DNA of 64,000 nt from NCBI GenBank assembly GCA_037200445.1, contig JBBCGH010000001.1, positions 2,046,001 to 2,110,000 on the forward strand, given 5' to 3'. The notes under the pieces are model-generated. The model made no database searches. It was not told the DNA's origin and saw only the letters and a program-made list of their open reading frames with translations. Both the position numbers and the translations under genes were made by a program. How positions within the stretch are numbered: position 1 is the first letter of the stretch; every line of letters begins with the position of its first letter. The DNA comes from Alphaproteobacteria bacterium (GTDB lineage: Bacteria; Pseudomonadota; Alphaproteobacteria; Rhizobiales; Xanthobacteraceae). This document shows, in pieces, positions 39,100 through 49,083 of this stretch.

Positions 39100-39662
39100 C
39101 AACCTTGGTATCCAAATGGTGACTGGAAGTCGGCGAAACGGCCGAGTTTGAGGTCCTTGTCGGACAGGACCGCCTGATCCGCACCGAGCGGCCAGTCGAT
39201 CGCGAACGCCGGGTCGTTCCAGATCAATCCGCTGTCATTTGCCGGCGAATAGAAATCGTCGACCTTGTAGGCGACGATGGAGTCGGGTTCCAACGTGCAA
39301 TAACCGTGGGCAAATCCCCGCGGCACAAAAAGCTGCTCCCCCCCGTCGGCCGTCAATGTCACCCCCTCCCAACGGCCATAGCTTGGCGATCCGACCCGAA
39401 GATCGACGGCGACGTCGTATACGCTGCCCCGCACAACCCGGACAAGCTTGGCCTGGGCTGCGGGAGGCAACTGGAAATGGAGGCCCCGGATGGTGCCGCG
39501 GCGGGTCGAGCAGGACTCGTTGTCCTGCACAAACCGGGCGGCAATGCCGGCCCCGGCGAGCGTCCGCTCATTGTGGGTCTCGACGAAATAGCCCCGACTG
39601 TCCGCGAAACGGCGCGGTTTCACCTGGAGAAGTCCGGGGAGGGCAAGTTTCTTCACGTCCAT
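39099..39662 (-). CDS. rmlC: dTDP-4-dehydrorhamnose 3,5-epimerase
   Basis: 187 residues from the ATG at 39662 ([19 protein letters not shown]), giving the usual family length; the frame extends to a TTG at 39737, which would add 25 unlikely basic residues. Motifs: [49 protein letters not shown] and [10 protein letters not shown]. First gene of the rhamnose operon. Confidence 0.95.
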   Translation of the reverse strand: MDVKKLALPGLLQVKPRRFADSRGYFVETHNERTLAGAGIAARFVQDNESCSTRRGTIRGLHFQLPPAAQAKLVRVVRGSVYDVAVDLRVGSPSYGRWEGVTLTADGGEQLFVPRGFAHGYCTLEPDSIVAYKVDDFYSPANDSGLIWNDPAFAIDWPLGADQAVLSDKDLKLGRFADFQSPFGYQG

Positions 39663-39972
39663 CGGGCGTATGAACGTGACGAAGGTCCGTCCGTCAAGCC
39701 GGAAGCGCCGACGTGGCGCCGGCTCGGCGGCGTTCAAGAATTGATCAACTTTTCAACAGCTTGAACGCCTTGGCGGTGACAGGAACTTGACTACGGGAAA
39801 GCGCGGACCGCCTGAGAAAATCGTAGCTTTGCGCCGCAAGGGCAAGTATTAACGCATGAATATAGGCACCGTGATACAGTTGTCTTCCGTCATCTATTGA
39901 ATTGCAGGTTACCGCTGGCCGCTGGTCAGCCCCAAATCCGCCAGCCGTACAAGGGCGAGGAAGCAGGATCTG
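39663..39972. other. divergent intergenic region, rml operon / type I secretion
   Basis: Contains the inverted repeat at 39729-39769 and an AT-richer patch at 39840-39905. Both operons' promoters must be here, but I cannot assign clear -35/-10 boxes. AGGA lies 4 bases before the ABC start at 39973. Confidence 0.5.
39729..39770. promoter_or_regulatory. 10-bp inverted repeat in the rmlC / secretion-ABC divergent gap
   Basis: GGCGTTCAAG (39729-39738) and CTTGAACGCC (39760-39769) are perfect inverted copies separated by 21 bases, which themselves contain the palindrome TTGATCAA (39741-39748). It is 67 bases upstream of the chosen rmlC start. Candidate operator, or a hairpin in the rml leader. 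Confidence 0.45.
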
Positions 39973-41769
39973 ATGGCTCTCATGAACTTGGGCCGGGCCC
40001 CCGGGCGCCCTGCGCCGTCCTCCGAGCTGCGCGAGGCCCTGGCGGCATGCTGGCACGCCTTCATCGCTATCGGGCTGATGAGCGGCTTGATCAACATGCT
40101 TTACCTGACCGGCTCCTTCTACATGCTCGAGGTCTACGACCGGGTGCTTCCGAGCCGGAGCGTCCCCACGCTGATTGCACTGTCGATCCTGGCTCTCACA
40201 TTGTTCGCCTTTCAGGGCGTGCTCGATGTGATCCGCTCGCGGGTGCTGGTTCGTATCGCGGCGTCGCTCGACGAGCGCCTCAGCGCCCGCGTCTATGACA
40301 TCGTCGTGCAGTTGCCGTTGCGTTCGAGAATGCCCGGCGACGGACTGGCACCGCTTCGCGACCTTGACCAGATCCGATCGTTCCTCATCGGCACGGGCCC
40401 GCTCGCGCTGTTCGATTTGCCCTGGATGCCGTTCTACATTTTCATCTGCTTCCTGTTCCATCCCTGGATCGGTGTTGCGGCGCTCATTGGCGCCCTCATC
40501 CTGACGAGCATGACGCTTCTGTCGGAATTCATGACACGAAAGCCATCGCGTGCGTCCATGGCGCATGTCGGCCAGCGCAACGGCCTTGCCGAAGCGAGCC
40601 GCCGCAACGCGGAGGTGATCCGTGCGATGGGCATGGCGCCGCGCATGGCGAAGGTCTGGGGCGAGGCCAACACCAAGTATCTCTCGACCCAGCGGCAGAC
40701 TTCCGATGTGGCCGGTGGCCTCGGCGCGATCTCAAAAGTGCTGCGTTTTGCGCTCCAGTCGGGGGTGCTTGGCCTCGGTGCCTATCTGGTGCTTCAGCAG
40801 CAGGCCACGGCTGGCATCATCATCGCGAGCTCGATCATCGTGGCGCGCGCGCTCGCGCCAGTTGAACTCGCGGTCGCCAACTGGCGCGGCTTCGTCGCGG
40901 CGCGCCAAAGCTGGCGGCGCCTGTCGGATCTCCTCATCGGTACGGATCTTGGCGCCATGCCGATGACGCTCCCTCCGCCGCGGAGCAATCTCGTCGTCGA
41001 GAACGTGATCGGCACTCCGCCTGGCCTTCAGCGCTTCGTGGTGCAGGATGTGAGCTTCACGCTCAAGGCAGGGCAGGGGCTGGGCATCATCGGCCCGAGC
41101 GCCTCCGGCAAGTCTTCGCTCGCCCGGCTGATTGTCGGCGTGTGGGCGCCCACCCGCGGCAAGGTTCGGCTGGATGGTGCGGCGCTCGACCAGTGGTCCG
41201 CGGCCGAACTTGGGCCCCACATCGGCTACCTGCCGCAGGATGTCGAGCTCTTCGCCGGAACGGTCGCGCAAAACATCGCGCGCTTCGAGCCGGACGCGCC
41301 TTCGGACGCCGTTATCGAGGCCGCGCAGGCCGCCGGCGTCCACGACATGATCGTGCGCCTGCCGGAAGGCTATGACACTCAGATCGGGGAAAGCGGGGCC
41401 GTGCTTTCGGCCGGACAACGCCAGCGCATTGCACTTGCGCGCGCACTCTATCGCGATCCCTTCCTGATCGTGCTCGACGAACCGAATTCGAATCTCGATT
41501 CCGAGGGCGACAAGGCCCTGACGCAGGCGATCATGCGATCGCGCGCGCGGGGGGCCATCGTCATCGTGGTCGCACACCGTCCGAGCGCGCTTGCAGGCGT
41601 CGATCAAGTGCTCGCGATGCTGAACGGGCGTCCGCACGCGCTTGGGCCGCGCGACGAAATTTTGGCGAAACTGTTCAATCCGGCTGGCGCGCCTGCGCCG
41701 GCTCCCGCGCCCGCCGCGGCCGCTGGCGGCCTGCGTCTGGTCGGGGAATCGGGAGGCGCAACGTCATGA
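39973..41769 (+). CDS. type I secretion ABC transporter (PrtD-like permease/ATPase)
   Basis: 598 residues. Six membrane segments lie in the N-terminal half (for example about 25-47, 62-82, 135-180 and 250-290). The ATPase domain has Walker A GPSASGKSS (374-382), signature LSAGQRQR (478-485), Walker B FLIVLDEP (497-504) and an H-loop VVAHRPS. It lacks the N-terminal C39-like peptidase domain, as in PrtD/HasD exporters. Expected to energise secretion of C-terminal-signal RTX proteins, such as the giants at 1-10873 and 11619-22199. Overlaps the HlyD-type gene by four bases (ATGA). Confidence 0.95.
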   Translation: MALMNLGRAPGRPAPSSELREALAACWHAFIAIGLMSGLINMLYLTGSFYMLEVYDRVLPSRSVPTLIALSILALTLFAFQGVLDVIRSRVLVRIAASLDERLSARVYDIVVQLPLRSRMPGDGLAPLRDLDQIRSFLIGTGPLALFDLPWMPFYIFICFLFHPWIGVAALIGALILTSMTLLSEFMTRKPSRASMAHVGQRNGLAEASRRNAEVIRAMGMAPRMAKVWGEANTKYLSTQRQTSDVAGGLGAISKVLRFALQSGVLGLGAYLVLQQQATAGIIIASSIIVARALAPVELAVANWRGFVAARQSWRRLSDLLIGTDLGAMPMTLPPPRSNLVVENVIGTPPGLQRFVVQDVSFTLKAGQGLGIIGPSASGKSSLARLIVGVWAPTRGKVRLDGAALDQWSAAELGPHIGYLPQDVELFAGTVAQNIARFEPDAPSDAVIEAAQAAGVHDMIVRLPEGYDTQIGESGAVLSAGQRQRIALARALYRDPFLIVLDEPNSNLDSEGDKALTQAIMRSRARGAIVIVVAHRPSALAGVDQVLAMLNGRPHALGPRDEILAKLFNPAGAPAPAPAPAAAAGGLRLVGESGGATS

Positions 41770-43058
41770 CCGCACGGCAATCGATCCGGCGCCATCTGCT
41801 GGCGAGTGTTGTTGTCGCTCTGGTGCTTGTGGGCGGTCTTGGCGGATGGGCCTGGACCAGCGAGTTCGCCGGCGCGGTGATCGCGCAAGGCCAGATGGTC
41901 GTCGACAGTAACGTCAAGAAGGTCCAGCACCCGACCGGCGGTGTGGTGGCCGAGCTGCGCGTGCGCGACGGCGACATGGTCAAGCTGGGAGATATCGTCA
42001 TCAAGCTCGACGATACCCAGACCCGCGCCAATTTGCAGATCGTGGTCAAGGGGCTCGACGAGTTTGCGGCGCGCAAGGCGCGCGAGGAAGCCGAAATCGA
42101 CGGTATGGACGGCGTCACGTTTCCGAACGAGCTGATGGCCCGCCAGGGCGATCCCGAGATCGACCGTATCCTTGTCGGCGAGACGAGACTCTTCGAGATC
42201 AGGCGCAAGACGCGCGAAGGGCTCAGGGGCCAGCTCAACGAGCGGATATCGCAATCCGAGGAGGAGATCGGCGGTCTCATCGCGCAGGTGGCGTCCAAGG
42301 ACAAGCAGATCGAATGGATCAAGAAGGAGCTGGAGGGCGTCCGCGAGCTCTGGGCCAAGCAGCTCGTCCAGTTCAACCGCGTCACGGCGCTCGAGCGTGA
42401 GCAAGCTCGCCTCGAGGGCGAGCGCGGACAGCTCGTTGCGTCGATCGCGCAGTCGAAGGGCAAGATCGCCGAAACCAAGATCCAGATCCTGCAGATCGAC
42501 CAGGACATGCGGACCGAGAACGGCAAGGACCTCGCGGACATCCGCGGCAAGACCGCCGAGCTGGTCGAGAAGAAGGTGGCCGCCGAGGATCAGCTCAAGC
42601 GCGTCGACATCCGCGCGCCGCAGGACGGCATGGTTCACCAGCTCGACGTTCACACCGTGGGCGGTGTCGTGTCAGCCGGCCAGCAGATCATGCTGATCGT
42701 ACCGGCGGCCGACAAACTGATCGTCGAGGCGAAGGTTCAGCCGCAGGACATTGATCAGGTACGGGTCGGGCAGGGGGCGGTCATGCGCTTCACCAACTTC
42801 AACAGCCGCACGACGCCGGAGCTCAACGGCGCGGTCAGCGTGGTGTCGGGGGACGTCACTCAGGACCAGCGGACCGGCGCGAGCTACTATACGGTGCGCG
42901 TCGCGGTCCCACCGGACCAGATCGCCCGGCTTGGCGAGGTCAAACTGGTTCCCGGCATGCCGGTGGAGGTGTTCATCCAGACGAACGTGCGCACGGTCGT
43001 GTCCTATTTCGTGCGGCCGTTCCACGATCAGATCGCCAAGGTGTTTCGCGAGAAATAG
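41766..43058 (+). CDS. HlyD/PrtE-family periplasmic adaptor
   Basis: 430 residues. One N-terminal membrane helix (about 14-34, LLASVVVALVLVGGLGGWAW), then a split biotinyl-lipoyl domain (QHPTGGVVAELRVRDGDMVKLGD...IRAPQDGMVHQLDVHTVGGVV), a long coiled coil (about 140-280) and a beta-barrel end. It bridges the ABC exporter to an outer-membrane TolC-type channel, which is not in this window. A good terminator follows at 43088-43112, so the pair is a two-gene operon. Confidence 0.95.
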   Translation: MTARQSIRRHLLASVVVALVLVGGLGGWAWTSEFAGAVIAQGQMVVDSNVKKVQHPTGGVVAELRVRDGDMVKLGDIVIKLDDTQTRANLQIVVKGLDEFAARKAREEAEIDGMDGVTFPNELMARQGDPEIDRILVGETRLFEIRRKTREGLRGQLNERISQSEEEIGGLIAQVASKDKQIEWIKKELEGVRELWAKQLVQFNRVTALEREQARLEGERGQLVASIAQSKGKIAETKIQILQIDQDMRTENGKDLADIRGKTAELVEKKVAAEDQLKRVDIRAPQDGMVHQLDVHTVGGVVSAGQQIMLIVPAADKLIVEAKVQPQDIDQVRVGQGAVMRFTNFNSRTTPELNGAVSVVSGDVTQDQRTGASYYTVRVAVPPDQIARLGEVKLVPGMPVEVFIQTNVRTVVSYFVRPFHDQIAKVFREK

Positions 43059-43087
43059 CAGGCTTGGCCGATTTGGAACCCCTCAGG

Positions 43088-43112
43088 AGGCCGCCCCTGC
43101 TGGCGGCCTTTT
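43088..43112 (+). terminator. Rho-independent terminator after the secretion operon
   Basis: AGGCCGCC (43088-43095) and GGCGGCCT (43102-43109) pair perfectly around 6 bases, followed by TTT. It lies 29 bases after the HlyD stop. Confidence 0.85.
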
Positions 43113-43220
43113 GCGTTCTTTGCTCGCGATGCGGTCCGCACAACGCTGGCCCGCGCGCTTCCAGGGCAAGAGAGCTTCGCGACAGGTTATTCCTGACTAC
43201 CCTATCCTATTGAAACTTCG

Positions 43221-45365
43221 GTGAAATCCGACTACGACGCTGACCAACGCCGGCTACCGTTACTCAGAAGGGCGAGCGTCTTGGATTTTTCTCTCCCGTC
43301 GGCCGCAAGGGAATGGCGCCGTTTCCTTGAGCGGGTGACGTTCCGGGTTCGTTTGCTCGGTCTGAGAGGCGATATCGCGCTTCTCGAGCAGTCGGGGCTG
43401 GTCGACCGCGCCTGGTATCTGCGGCAGCATCCGGACGTCGCTCAAAACAAGGCCGACCCGGTGCGGCACTATCTGCTCTCGGGCGCGCGCGAGGGCCGCG
43501 ATCCAAGCCCTGTATTCAGCACGTCGGGCTATCTCGAAACGTACCCGGATGTGCTCGCCTGCGGGATCAATCCACTCCTCCACTATGTCAAATTCGGGCG
43601 CGCCGAAGGGCGCGTGGCGGTGAGGCGGGATTACGCCGCCTGGCTCGAACAAAATGACCGCCTGTCTGATCAGGACCGTCTGGTCTTTCGCCGTGCGATC
43701 GAGCGTTTCTCTTCCAGACCGCTGATCTCGATCCTGCTGCCGGTCTACAACACCAAGGCGGCCCATCTGGAGCGGGCCATTCAGTCCGTGGCCGATCAGC
43801 TCTACCCGCATTGGGAGCTGTGCATATCGGACGATGCCTCGACCGATCCCGCGGTGCGCGGGATGCTGGAAAGCGCGGCGAAGAGGGATTCCCGCATCAA
43901 GGTCATCTACCGGGACAAGAACGGCCATATCGCGGCAAACTCGAATTCCGCGTTGACGCTCGCGAGCGGCAATTATGTCTGTGTGCTCGATCACGACGAT
44001 GAGCTCGCCGAGCAAGCTCTGTTCTGGTTCGCCGACGAAATCCGGAAACATCCGGATGCGGCCATCATCTATTGCGACGAAGACAAGCTCGACGCGGAGG
44101 GGCTGCGCAGCGCTCCGCTGTTCAAGCCTGACTGGAACCCCGCGTTGATCGCGGCACAGAACTACGTGTGCCATTTGACGGTGTATCGCCGCAGCCTGCT
44201 CGAACGCGCGGGAGGCTTTCGCGCCGGTTTCGAGGGAAGCCAGGATCATGACCTGTTGCTGCGCTGCGCGGACCTTATCGAGCCAGGTCAGATCCGGCAT
44301 ATCCCGCGGGTTCTCTATCATTGGCGATCGCACGCAGGCTCAACCGCCTCGGAGATCGGACTGGAGACGAAACCCTACGCGTGGGACGCCGGCGCACGCG
44401 CGATACACGATCATCTCGTGCGGCGCGGCATCTCCGCAACCGTGCGCCCGGCCGCCGGTCAATTCTATCAGGTCGATTATGCAGCCCCGTCGCCCGCGCC
44501 GAAGGTCGCGGTCATCATGCCGACCGCGCTCAAGCTTGAATTCGTTGAGCGGTGTGTCACCAGCGTTCTACGCCGCACCACCTATCCCAATGTCGAATTC
44601 ATCGTCACGACGGATCGCCGCCATTTACAGGCTGCCGCGCAGAAGAGCTTCGTCGAGAAGATCAAGGCAGATCCCCGGGTGCGTCTGCTGCTCTATGACG
44701 AGCTTCCGTTCAACTACTCGCGCACCAACAATCGCGCAGTTCGAGACTCCGATGCGTCGATCATCTGTTTTCTCAACGACGACGTGGAGGTGATCACTCC
44801 CGACTGGCTGGAGAAACTTGTCGCACGCGTGCTGCAGCCCGGGATCGGCGCGGTCGGCGCCATGCTCTATTACCCGGCGGATACGATCCAGCACGCGGGA
44901 GTGATCCTCGGCATGGGCGGCGTCGCCGGGCATCCGTTCCTCAACCTGCCGCGAGGAAGCAAAGGCTATTACGGCCGCGCCATGCTCGAGCAGGACCTTT
45001 CATGTGTCACCGCCGCCTGCATGGTGGCGCGCCGCGAAGCGTTCGATGGCGCCGGGGGATTCGACGAAAGCCTCGCCATCGCGTTCAACGACGTGGAGCT
45101 GTGCATCCGCCTTCGACAAAAGGGCTGGCGGATCATCTGGACTCCCGCGGTCGAGATGTATCACCACGAGTCAGTGTCTGTCGGCAAGCACAATGCGCCG
45201 CATCGCTATCCGCTGTTTCAGCAGGAGGTCAAGCTGATGCGCGAAAGGTGGGGCCATCTGCTGGATGCCGACCCGTTTTTCAATCCAAACCTGTCTCTCT
45301 CCACCCTCTCTTACACGCTTGCCTTTCCGCCGCGGCAATCGAAACTGCCGCACGTGGAAGAATGA
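43221..45365 (+). CDS. two-domain family 2 glycosyltransferase with N-terminal repeat module
   Basis: 714 residues from a GTG; no better start is seen. Residues about 55-140 carry two copies of a YL...PDV...NPLxHY...GxxEGR module also found in the partial gene at 62953. GT2 domain 1 starts at about 167 (PLISILLPVYNTKAAHLERAIQSV, then VLDHDDE), GT2 domain 2 at about 427 (KVAVIMPTALKLEFVERCVTSVLRRT, then FLNDDVEV and FDESLAIAFNDVELCIRL). Expected to add two sugars, possibly including rhamnose or heptose made by neighbouring genes (inference). Cytoplasmic, no membrane helix. Confidence 0.9.
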   Translation: MKSDYDADQRRLPLLRRASVLDFSLPSAAREWRRFLERVTFRVRLLGLRGDIALLEQSGLVDRAWYLRQHPDVAQNKADPVRHYLLSGAREGRDPSPVFSTSGYLETYPDVLACGINPLLHYVKFGRAEGRVAVRRDYAAWLEQNDRLSDQDRLVFRRAIERFSSRPLISILLPVYNTKAAHLERAIQSVADQLYPHWELCISDDASTDPAVRGMLESAAKRDSRIKVIYRDKNGHIAANSNSALTLASGNYVCVLDHDDELAEQALFWFADEIRKHPDAAIIYCDEDKLDAEGLRSAPLFKPDWNPALIAAQNYVCHLTVYRRSLLERAGGFRAGFEGSQDHDLLLRCADLIEPGQIRHIPRVLYHWRSHAGSTASEIGLETKPYAWDAGARAIHDHLVRRGISATVRPAAGQFYQVDYAAPSPAPKVAVIMPTALKLEFVERCVTSVLRRTTYPNVEFIVTTDRRHLQAAAQKSFVEKIKADPRVRLLLYDELPFNYSRTNNRAVRDSDASIICFLNDDVEVITPDWLEKLVARVLQPGIGAVGAMLYYPADTIQHAGVILGMGGVAGHPFLNLPRGSKGYYGRAMLEQDLSCVTAACMVARREAFDGAGGFDESLAIAFNDVELCIRLRQKGWRIIWTPAVEMYHHESVSVGKHNAPHRYPLFQQEVKLMRERWGHLLDADPFFNPNLSLSTLSYTLAFPPRQSKLPHVEE

Positions 45366-45482
45366 GGTTCGCGAAGGTTGCTGAATTGCCGATGGCAATT
45401 ACGGGACCTTCATGGACAAGGCCGGGACGCTGGACTATCAGACAGGCGACTAGACGGTCTGGGCAGGGAAACGAAAGTCCGC

Positions 45483-46109
45483 ATGTCATTTGCACGAACG
45501 CATCTCGATGAGGCCAAACGCATCATCGACAGCCTTGATGTGGGCGTAATCGACCGGATGGCAGAGGCGCTCGCGGCACTCCGCCAGCGGGGAGGGCGGC
45601 TGTTCTTTCTCGGGGTCGGCGGCAGCGCGGGAAACTGCTCGCACGCGGTGAATGACTTCCGCAAGCTCGCCGGCATCGAGGCCTATGCGCCGACCGACAA
45701 TGTGTCGGAGCTCACCGCGCGGACCAACGACGAAGGCTGGGAAACGGTCTTCGCCGAGTGGCTCAAGGTCAGCAGGCTCAACGCCGGCGACGCGCTTTTC
45801 ATTTTTTCGGTCGGTGGCGGGAGTCTGGAGAAAAACATCAGCCCCAATCTGGTGCGCGCCCTGCAATACGCGAAGACGGTCGGCGCAACGGTTCTTGGCG
45901 TGGTCGGACGCGACGGCGGTTATACCGCCAAGGTCGGCGATGCAGTCTGCATTGTCCCGACCGTCAATCCCGACGCAGTGACGCCGCATTCGGAAGCGTT
46001 CCAGGCCGTGATCTGGCATCTGCTCGTGAGCCATCCGGCGCTCAAGTTGAAGCAGACCAAGTGGGAGGGTGTTGGGAACGCCCCTGCCTCCGCCCCCGCA
46101 GGCGCATGA
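45483..46109 (+). CDS. gmhA: SIS-domain sedoheptulose-7-phosphate isomerase
   Basis: 208 residues from the ATG at 45483. SIS fold: LFFLGVGGSAGNCSHAVNDFRKL (about 41-63), FIFSVGGGSLEKNISPNLVRAL and VTPHSEAFQAVIWHLLV. Converts sedoheptulose-7-phosphate to D-glycero-D-manno-heptose-7-phosphate. With gmhB, hddA and hddC in this window it completes the GDP-heptose route. The downstream membrane-protein gene starts within its last codons. Confidence 0.9.
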   Translation: MSFARTHLDEAKRIIDSLDVGVIDRMAEALAALRQRGGRLFFLGVGGSAGNCSHAVNDFRKLAGIEAYAPTDNVSELTARTNDEGWETVFAEWLKVSRLNAGDALFIFSVGGGSLEKNISPNLVRALQYAKTVGATVLGVVGRDGGYTAKVGDAVCIVPTVNPDAVTPHSEAFQAVIWHLLVSHPALKLKQTKWEGVGNAPASAPAGA

Positions 46110-49083
46110 TCCGGCCGTGATATTCGCGTCAAGGGCGCCAGGCCGAAACTGGATCGCCGCGGCGGCAGTCCTCACGCTTCTTCTGGTGATTGCCTTTGCG
46201 CCGGTGGTGTTCGGCCAACGGCACCTGATGCTGTCGGCCTGGGACGTCTCCAGCATCACAAATACCGGGGCCTACGATCCTGTCCCGCGACCCTCCGGAA
46301 CACGCGTTGTCAGATCGCCGGACCCGGGTGCGCCGGGCTGGACCATCGAACCCTGGTTCAAGCTGATCGCCGATCAGTATTGGGGCGAACTCAGCCTGCC
46401 GCTCTGGAATCCCTACAATGCCTTCGGGACGCCGCTCGCCGCGTCGGCGCAGGCGCAGCCGTTTTTTCCCCTGACGGTCCTCGTTTCGTTGCACCTGACT
46501 CCGTGGACTTTCAGTCTGTTCATCATTGCTCGCCTGCTGCTCGGCGGCATGCTCACATATTTCTTTGCGCGGCAATTCCTGGCGTCTCTGCCGTCACTGT
46601 TCGCAGCCATCAGCTTCATGCTGTCGGGCTATTTCATCAACTACCTCAACATGCCGCACCTCAGCGTCGAGGTGCTGACCCCGGGTATCCTGCTCGCATT
46701 CGAAATCCTGGCACGAAGAAATTCGTGGACAGCAGCCGCGGGCGTTGCCGCGGTGATCTTCCTGATCGCGACCGGCGGCATGCCGGAGTCGATGTTCCTT
46801 GTCGTCATGTTCGGTGGCCTCTATTTTGTTTGCCGTGTCTTGTTTGCCGCGCCGCTGCGCCCTCGCGCCGGCTCGCTTCTTGCGAAGTTTCTTGTTGCGG
46901 CCGCGCTCGGATTCGCCTTATCGGCGTTCGTCTTGCTGCCATTCGGGGAGCTCCTGCGCGTTGCCTTCGACGCGCATCAGCCCTCGAATGTCGGCGGTGG
47001 ACGCGCAGGTTTGGTTCACGACGACTCCTATGGCCTGACGATTCAGTATCTGCTGCCGCTGATATTTGGGCCGCCGCTGGCGTCGACACTCGCGAATCTT
47101 GCAGGCTGGACGGGGTTGCGCGGCTACTGGGGCATCGTTCCATCTTTCTTCGCGGTCGTGGCGGTTCTGTTTGCCGTCTCGCGCAAGCGCGCCGCGATCC
47201 GATCGGAGCGTTTCTTCCTCACGGCTTTTTTTGCCGTGACTTTGATGCTCATGTTGCTCAAGCGCTTCGGAAATCCAGTGATCAACTGGATTGGCGCGCT
47301 GCCATTCTCGGAAATGGTCATCTACAGCAAGTATCAGGAGCCGCTCATCGCGCTGTGCGTCGCCATGCTGGCCGGCATCGGCTTTTCGCTGCTGATCGAG
47401 CGCCGCGCGGCCCCGCGGCTGTTCCTGCTGGCTGGCGTGATCATCGGTGCGGCGATGCTGGTGATCGGCGGCACATACATGCCGCTGATCCTCAGCCCGG
47501 GTCTGAAGTGGGCGAAACTCTTCTATTTTGTGTCGATGGGGCTGGGCTTGGGCCTTGTGATCGTCCTCGTGCTGGGCACCGGACTCATGCAGCGCAGCGC
47601 GTCGGTTTCGCAGCCGCGGCTCGCGCGTATCTTCTTGGGGCTGCTATCGGTCGAGCTTCTCGCCTGTTTCATCCTTCCCTGTTTCTATCTGATCGGATCG
47701 CTCCCCCGCGTCACGGCCGATCCTTATGCGGGTGCTCCGTACATCGGCTTCATCCGGGGACTCAATACCGATCACGCGAGAGTATTCGCGCGGGAGGGTC
47801 TGCTCTACCCGAACTGGTCGTCGGCCTTCAGACTTGCGGATGTACGCGACCTCGATGCGATCTTCTACGAGCGGTACCGCCGCTTCATGCGAAATTTTCT
47901 GCTTCGCAACGGCGGCGACACGCGCGTCCATGGCGACCTGTCCGATCGCTTCACGGGAACCGAGTTTCCTTATGAGTTCGACAGCGACCCTGAGCACCGC
48001 TTTCTCGCATTGTCGTCCGTCAAATATCTCATCTCGAACAGCGAGTATGGCTGGCCATCCAGATGGCTCAGCGAGATTGTCGAGCAACACAGTGGCGAAG
48101 TGCTCGTCGGGTTCGGTCCCAGTGTCCTTCACTTCGGCGATCCCGTGGTGAGAAGCGTCCCGGGATTGCTTCAGTATCCTCCATCGAACCGCATCTCCTA
48201 CAAGACCGTTATCGATCCGGCGAAGCCGATCTTCGAAGCGATCGCGGTCCTGCAACGCGAAGCCATCAGCGCCAGCGACGGCGTCGGCCTGCGGCTGGAG
48301 ATCAAGAACGGCCAGACATTCGAAACGTTGTTCGAGGCGCGCCTCGATCCGCGCACCGTTCCTGCCGACCGGGCGGGACGCCCGGTCCGCGTGGACCTGA
48401 GCCGCTACGCGGGCCGCGAGGTCGAGCTCTTGTTCTCGACCGATCCCGGGCCGCGCGGCGATATCATAGGTGACTTCGTGGGCTGGGCAGGCTTGCGCTT
48501 TGTCGGAGGAAACGAGGCTCCGCCCGAAACCGACTTCACAAAGATCTATTCCGGTGAAGCTCTTGTTTATCGGGTGCCGAACGTCCTCCCGCGTGCGGCG
48601 CTATTCCGCGCAATCGAGATCCTGCCGGATGACGCCGTGCTGGCGCGCTTGAAGGACCCGGCCTTCAATCCTTACGAAAAGGCCGTGGTGTCGCGTGAGT
48701 CTGCTTCCGCCGGTCACGACCTTTCCGCGCTCAACGAAGCGGCAGCCGCGCCGGCGTCCGCTGCCCGGATCACGCAATACCAATCGCAGCACGTGTCGAT
48801 CGAGGCCGAGACAGCGGGGCCCGCGCTGCTCGTTCTTAACGACACCAACTATCCGGGCTGGCGCGCCTATCTGAACGGCAAGCCCGCCGACATGCTGACC
48901 GTGAACTTTCTGTTTCGGGGTATTCTGCTCCCGCCCGGCAAGAGCACCGTCGAATTCAAGTATCAGCCGCGCTCCTTGCAGGTTGGCGGCGGCATTTCGA
49001 TCGCGGCGTTGGCAATCCTCGCGCTTCTGGTGTTTCGCGAGCGGCGGCAGGCTCGACGCGGGGCTCGGCCTATCGCCGCTTGA
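46069..49083 (+). CDS. YfhO-family multi-span membrane protein (GT-C-like)
   Basis: 1,004 residues from a GTG at 46069 preceded by GGGAGG; a GTG at 46117, just past the gmhA stop, is an alternative. Many membrane helices in residues about 25-560, with a GT-C-like loop (DQYWGELSLPLWNPYNAFGTPLAAS), then a large soluble domain and a final helix near 973-990. The C-terminal LVLNDTNYPGWRAYLNGKPA followed by LPPGKSTVEFKY is the YfhO signature. Such proteins are thought to transfer sugars from polyprenyl-phosphate donors outside the membrane. Its end overlaps the convergent methyltransferase by 14 bases. Confidence 0.88.
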   Translation: MLGTPLPPPPQAHDPAVIFASRAPGRNWIAAAAVLTLLLVIAFAPVVFGQRHLMLSAWDVSSITNTGAYDPVPRPSGTRVVRSPDPGAPGWTIEPWFKLIADQYWGELSLPLWNPYNAFGTPLAASAQAQPFFPLTVLVSLHLTPWTFSLFIIARLLLGGMLTYFFARQFLASLPSLFAAISFMLSGYFINYLNMPHLSVEVLTPGILLAFEILARRNSWTAAAGVAAVIFLIATGGMPESMFLVVMFGGLYFVCRVLFAAPLRPRAGSLLAKFLVAAALGFALSAFVLLPFGELLRVAFDAHQPSNVGGGRAGLVHDDSYGLTIQYLLPLIFGPPLASTLANLAGWTGLRGYWGIVPSFFAVVAVLFAVSRKRAAIRSERFFLTAFFAVTLMLMLLKRFGNPVINWIGALPFSEMVIYSKYQEPLIALCVAMLAGIGFSLLIERRAAPRLFLLAGVIIGAAMLVIGGTYMPLILSPGLKWAKLFYFVSMGLGLGLVIVLVLGTGLMQRSASVSQPRLARIFLGLLSVELLACFILPCFYLIGSLPRVTADPYAGAPYIGFIRGLNTDHARVFAREGLLYPNWSSAFRLADVRDLDAIFYERYRRFMRNFLLRNGGDTRVHGDLSDRFTGTEFPYEFDSDPEHRFLALSSVKYLISNSEYGWPSRWLSEIVEQHSGEVLVGFGPSVLHFGDPVVRSVPGLLQYPPSNRISYKTVIDPAKPIFEAIAVLQREAISASDGVGLRLEIKNGQTFETLFEARLDPRTVPADRAGRPVRVDLSRYAGREVELLFSTDPGPRGDIIGDFVGWAGLRFVGGNEAPPETDFTKIYSGEALVYRVPNVLPRAALFRAIEILPDDAVLARLKDPAFNPYEKAVVSRESASAGHDLSALNEAAAAPASAARITQYQSQHVSIEAETAGPALLVLNDTNYPGWRAYLNGKPADMLTVNFLFRGILLPPGKSTVEFKYQPRSLQVGGGISIAALAILALLVFRERRQARRGARPIAA

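Noticed and set aside
39663-39737. N-terminal extension of rmlC to the TTG at 39737
   Set aside because: It would add 25 Arg-rich residues absent from the family; the ATG at 39662 gives the normal length.
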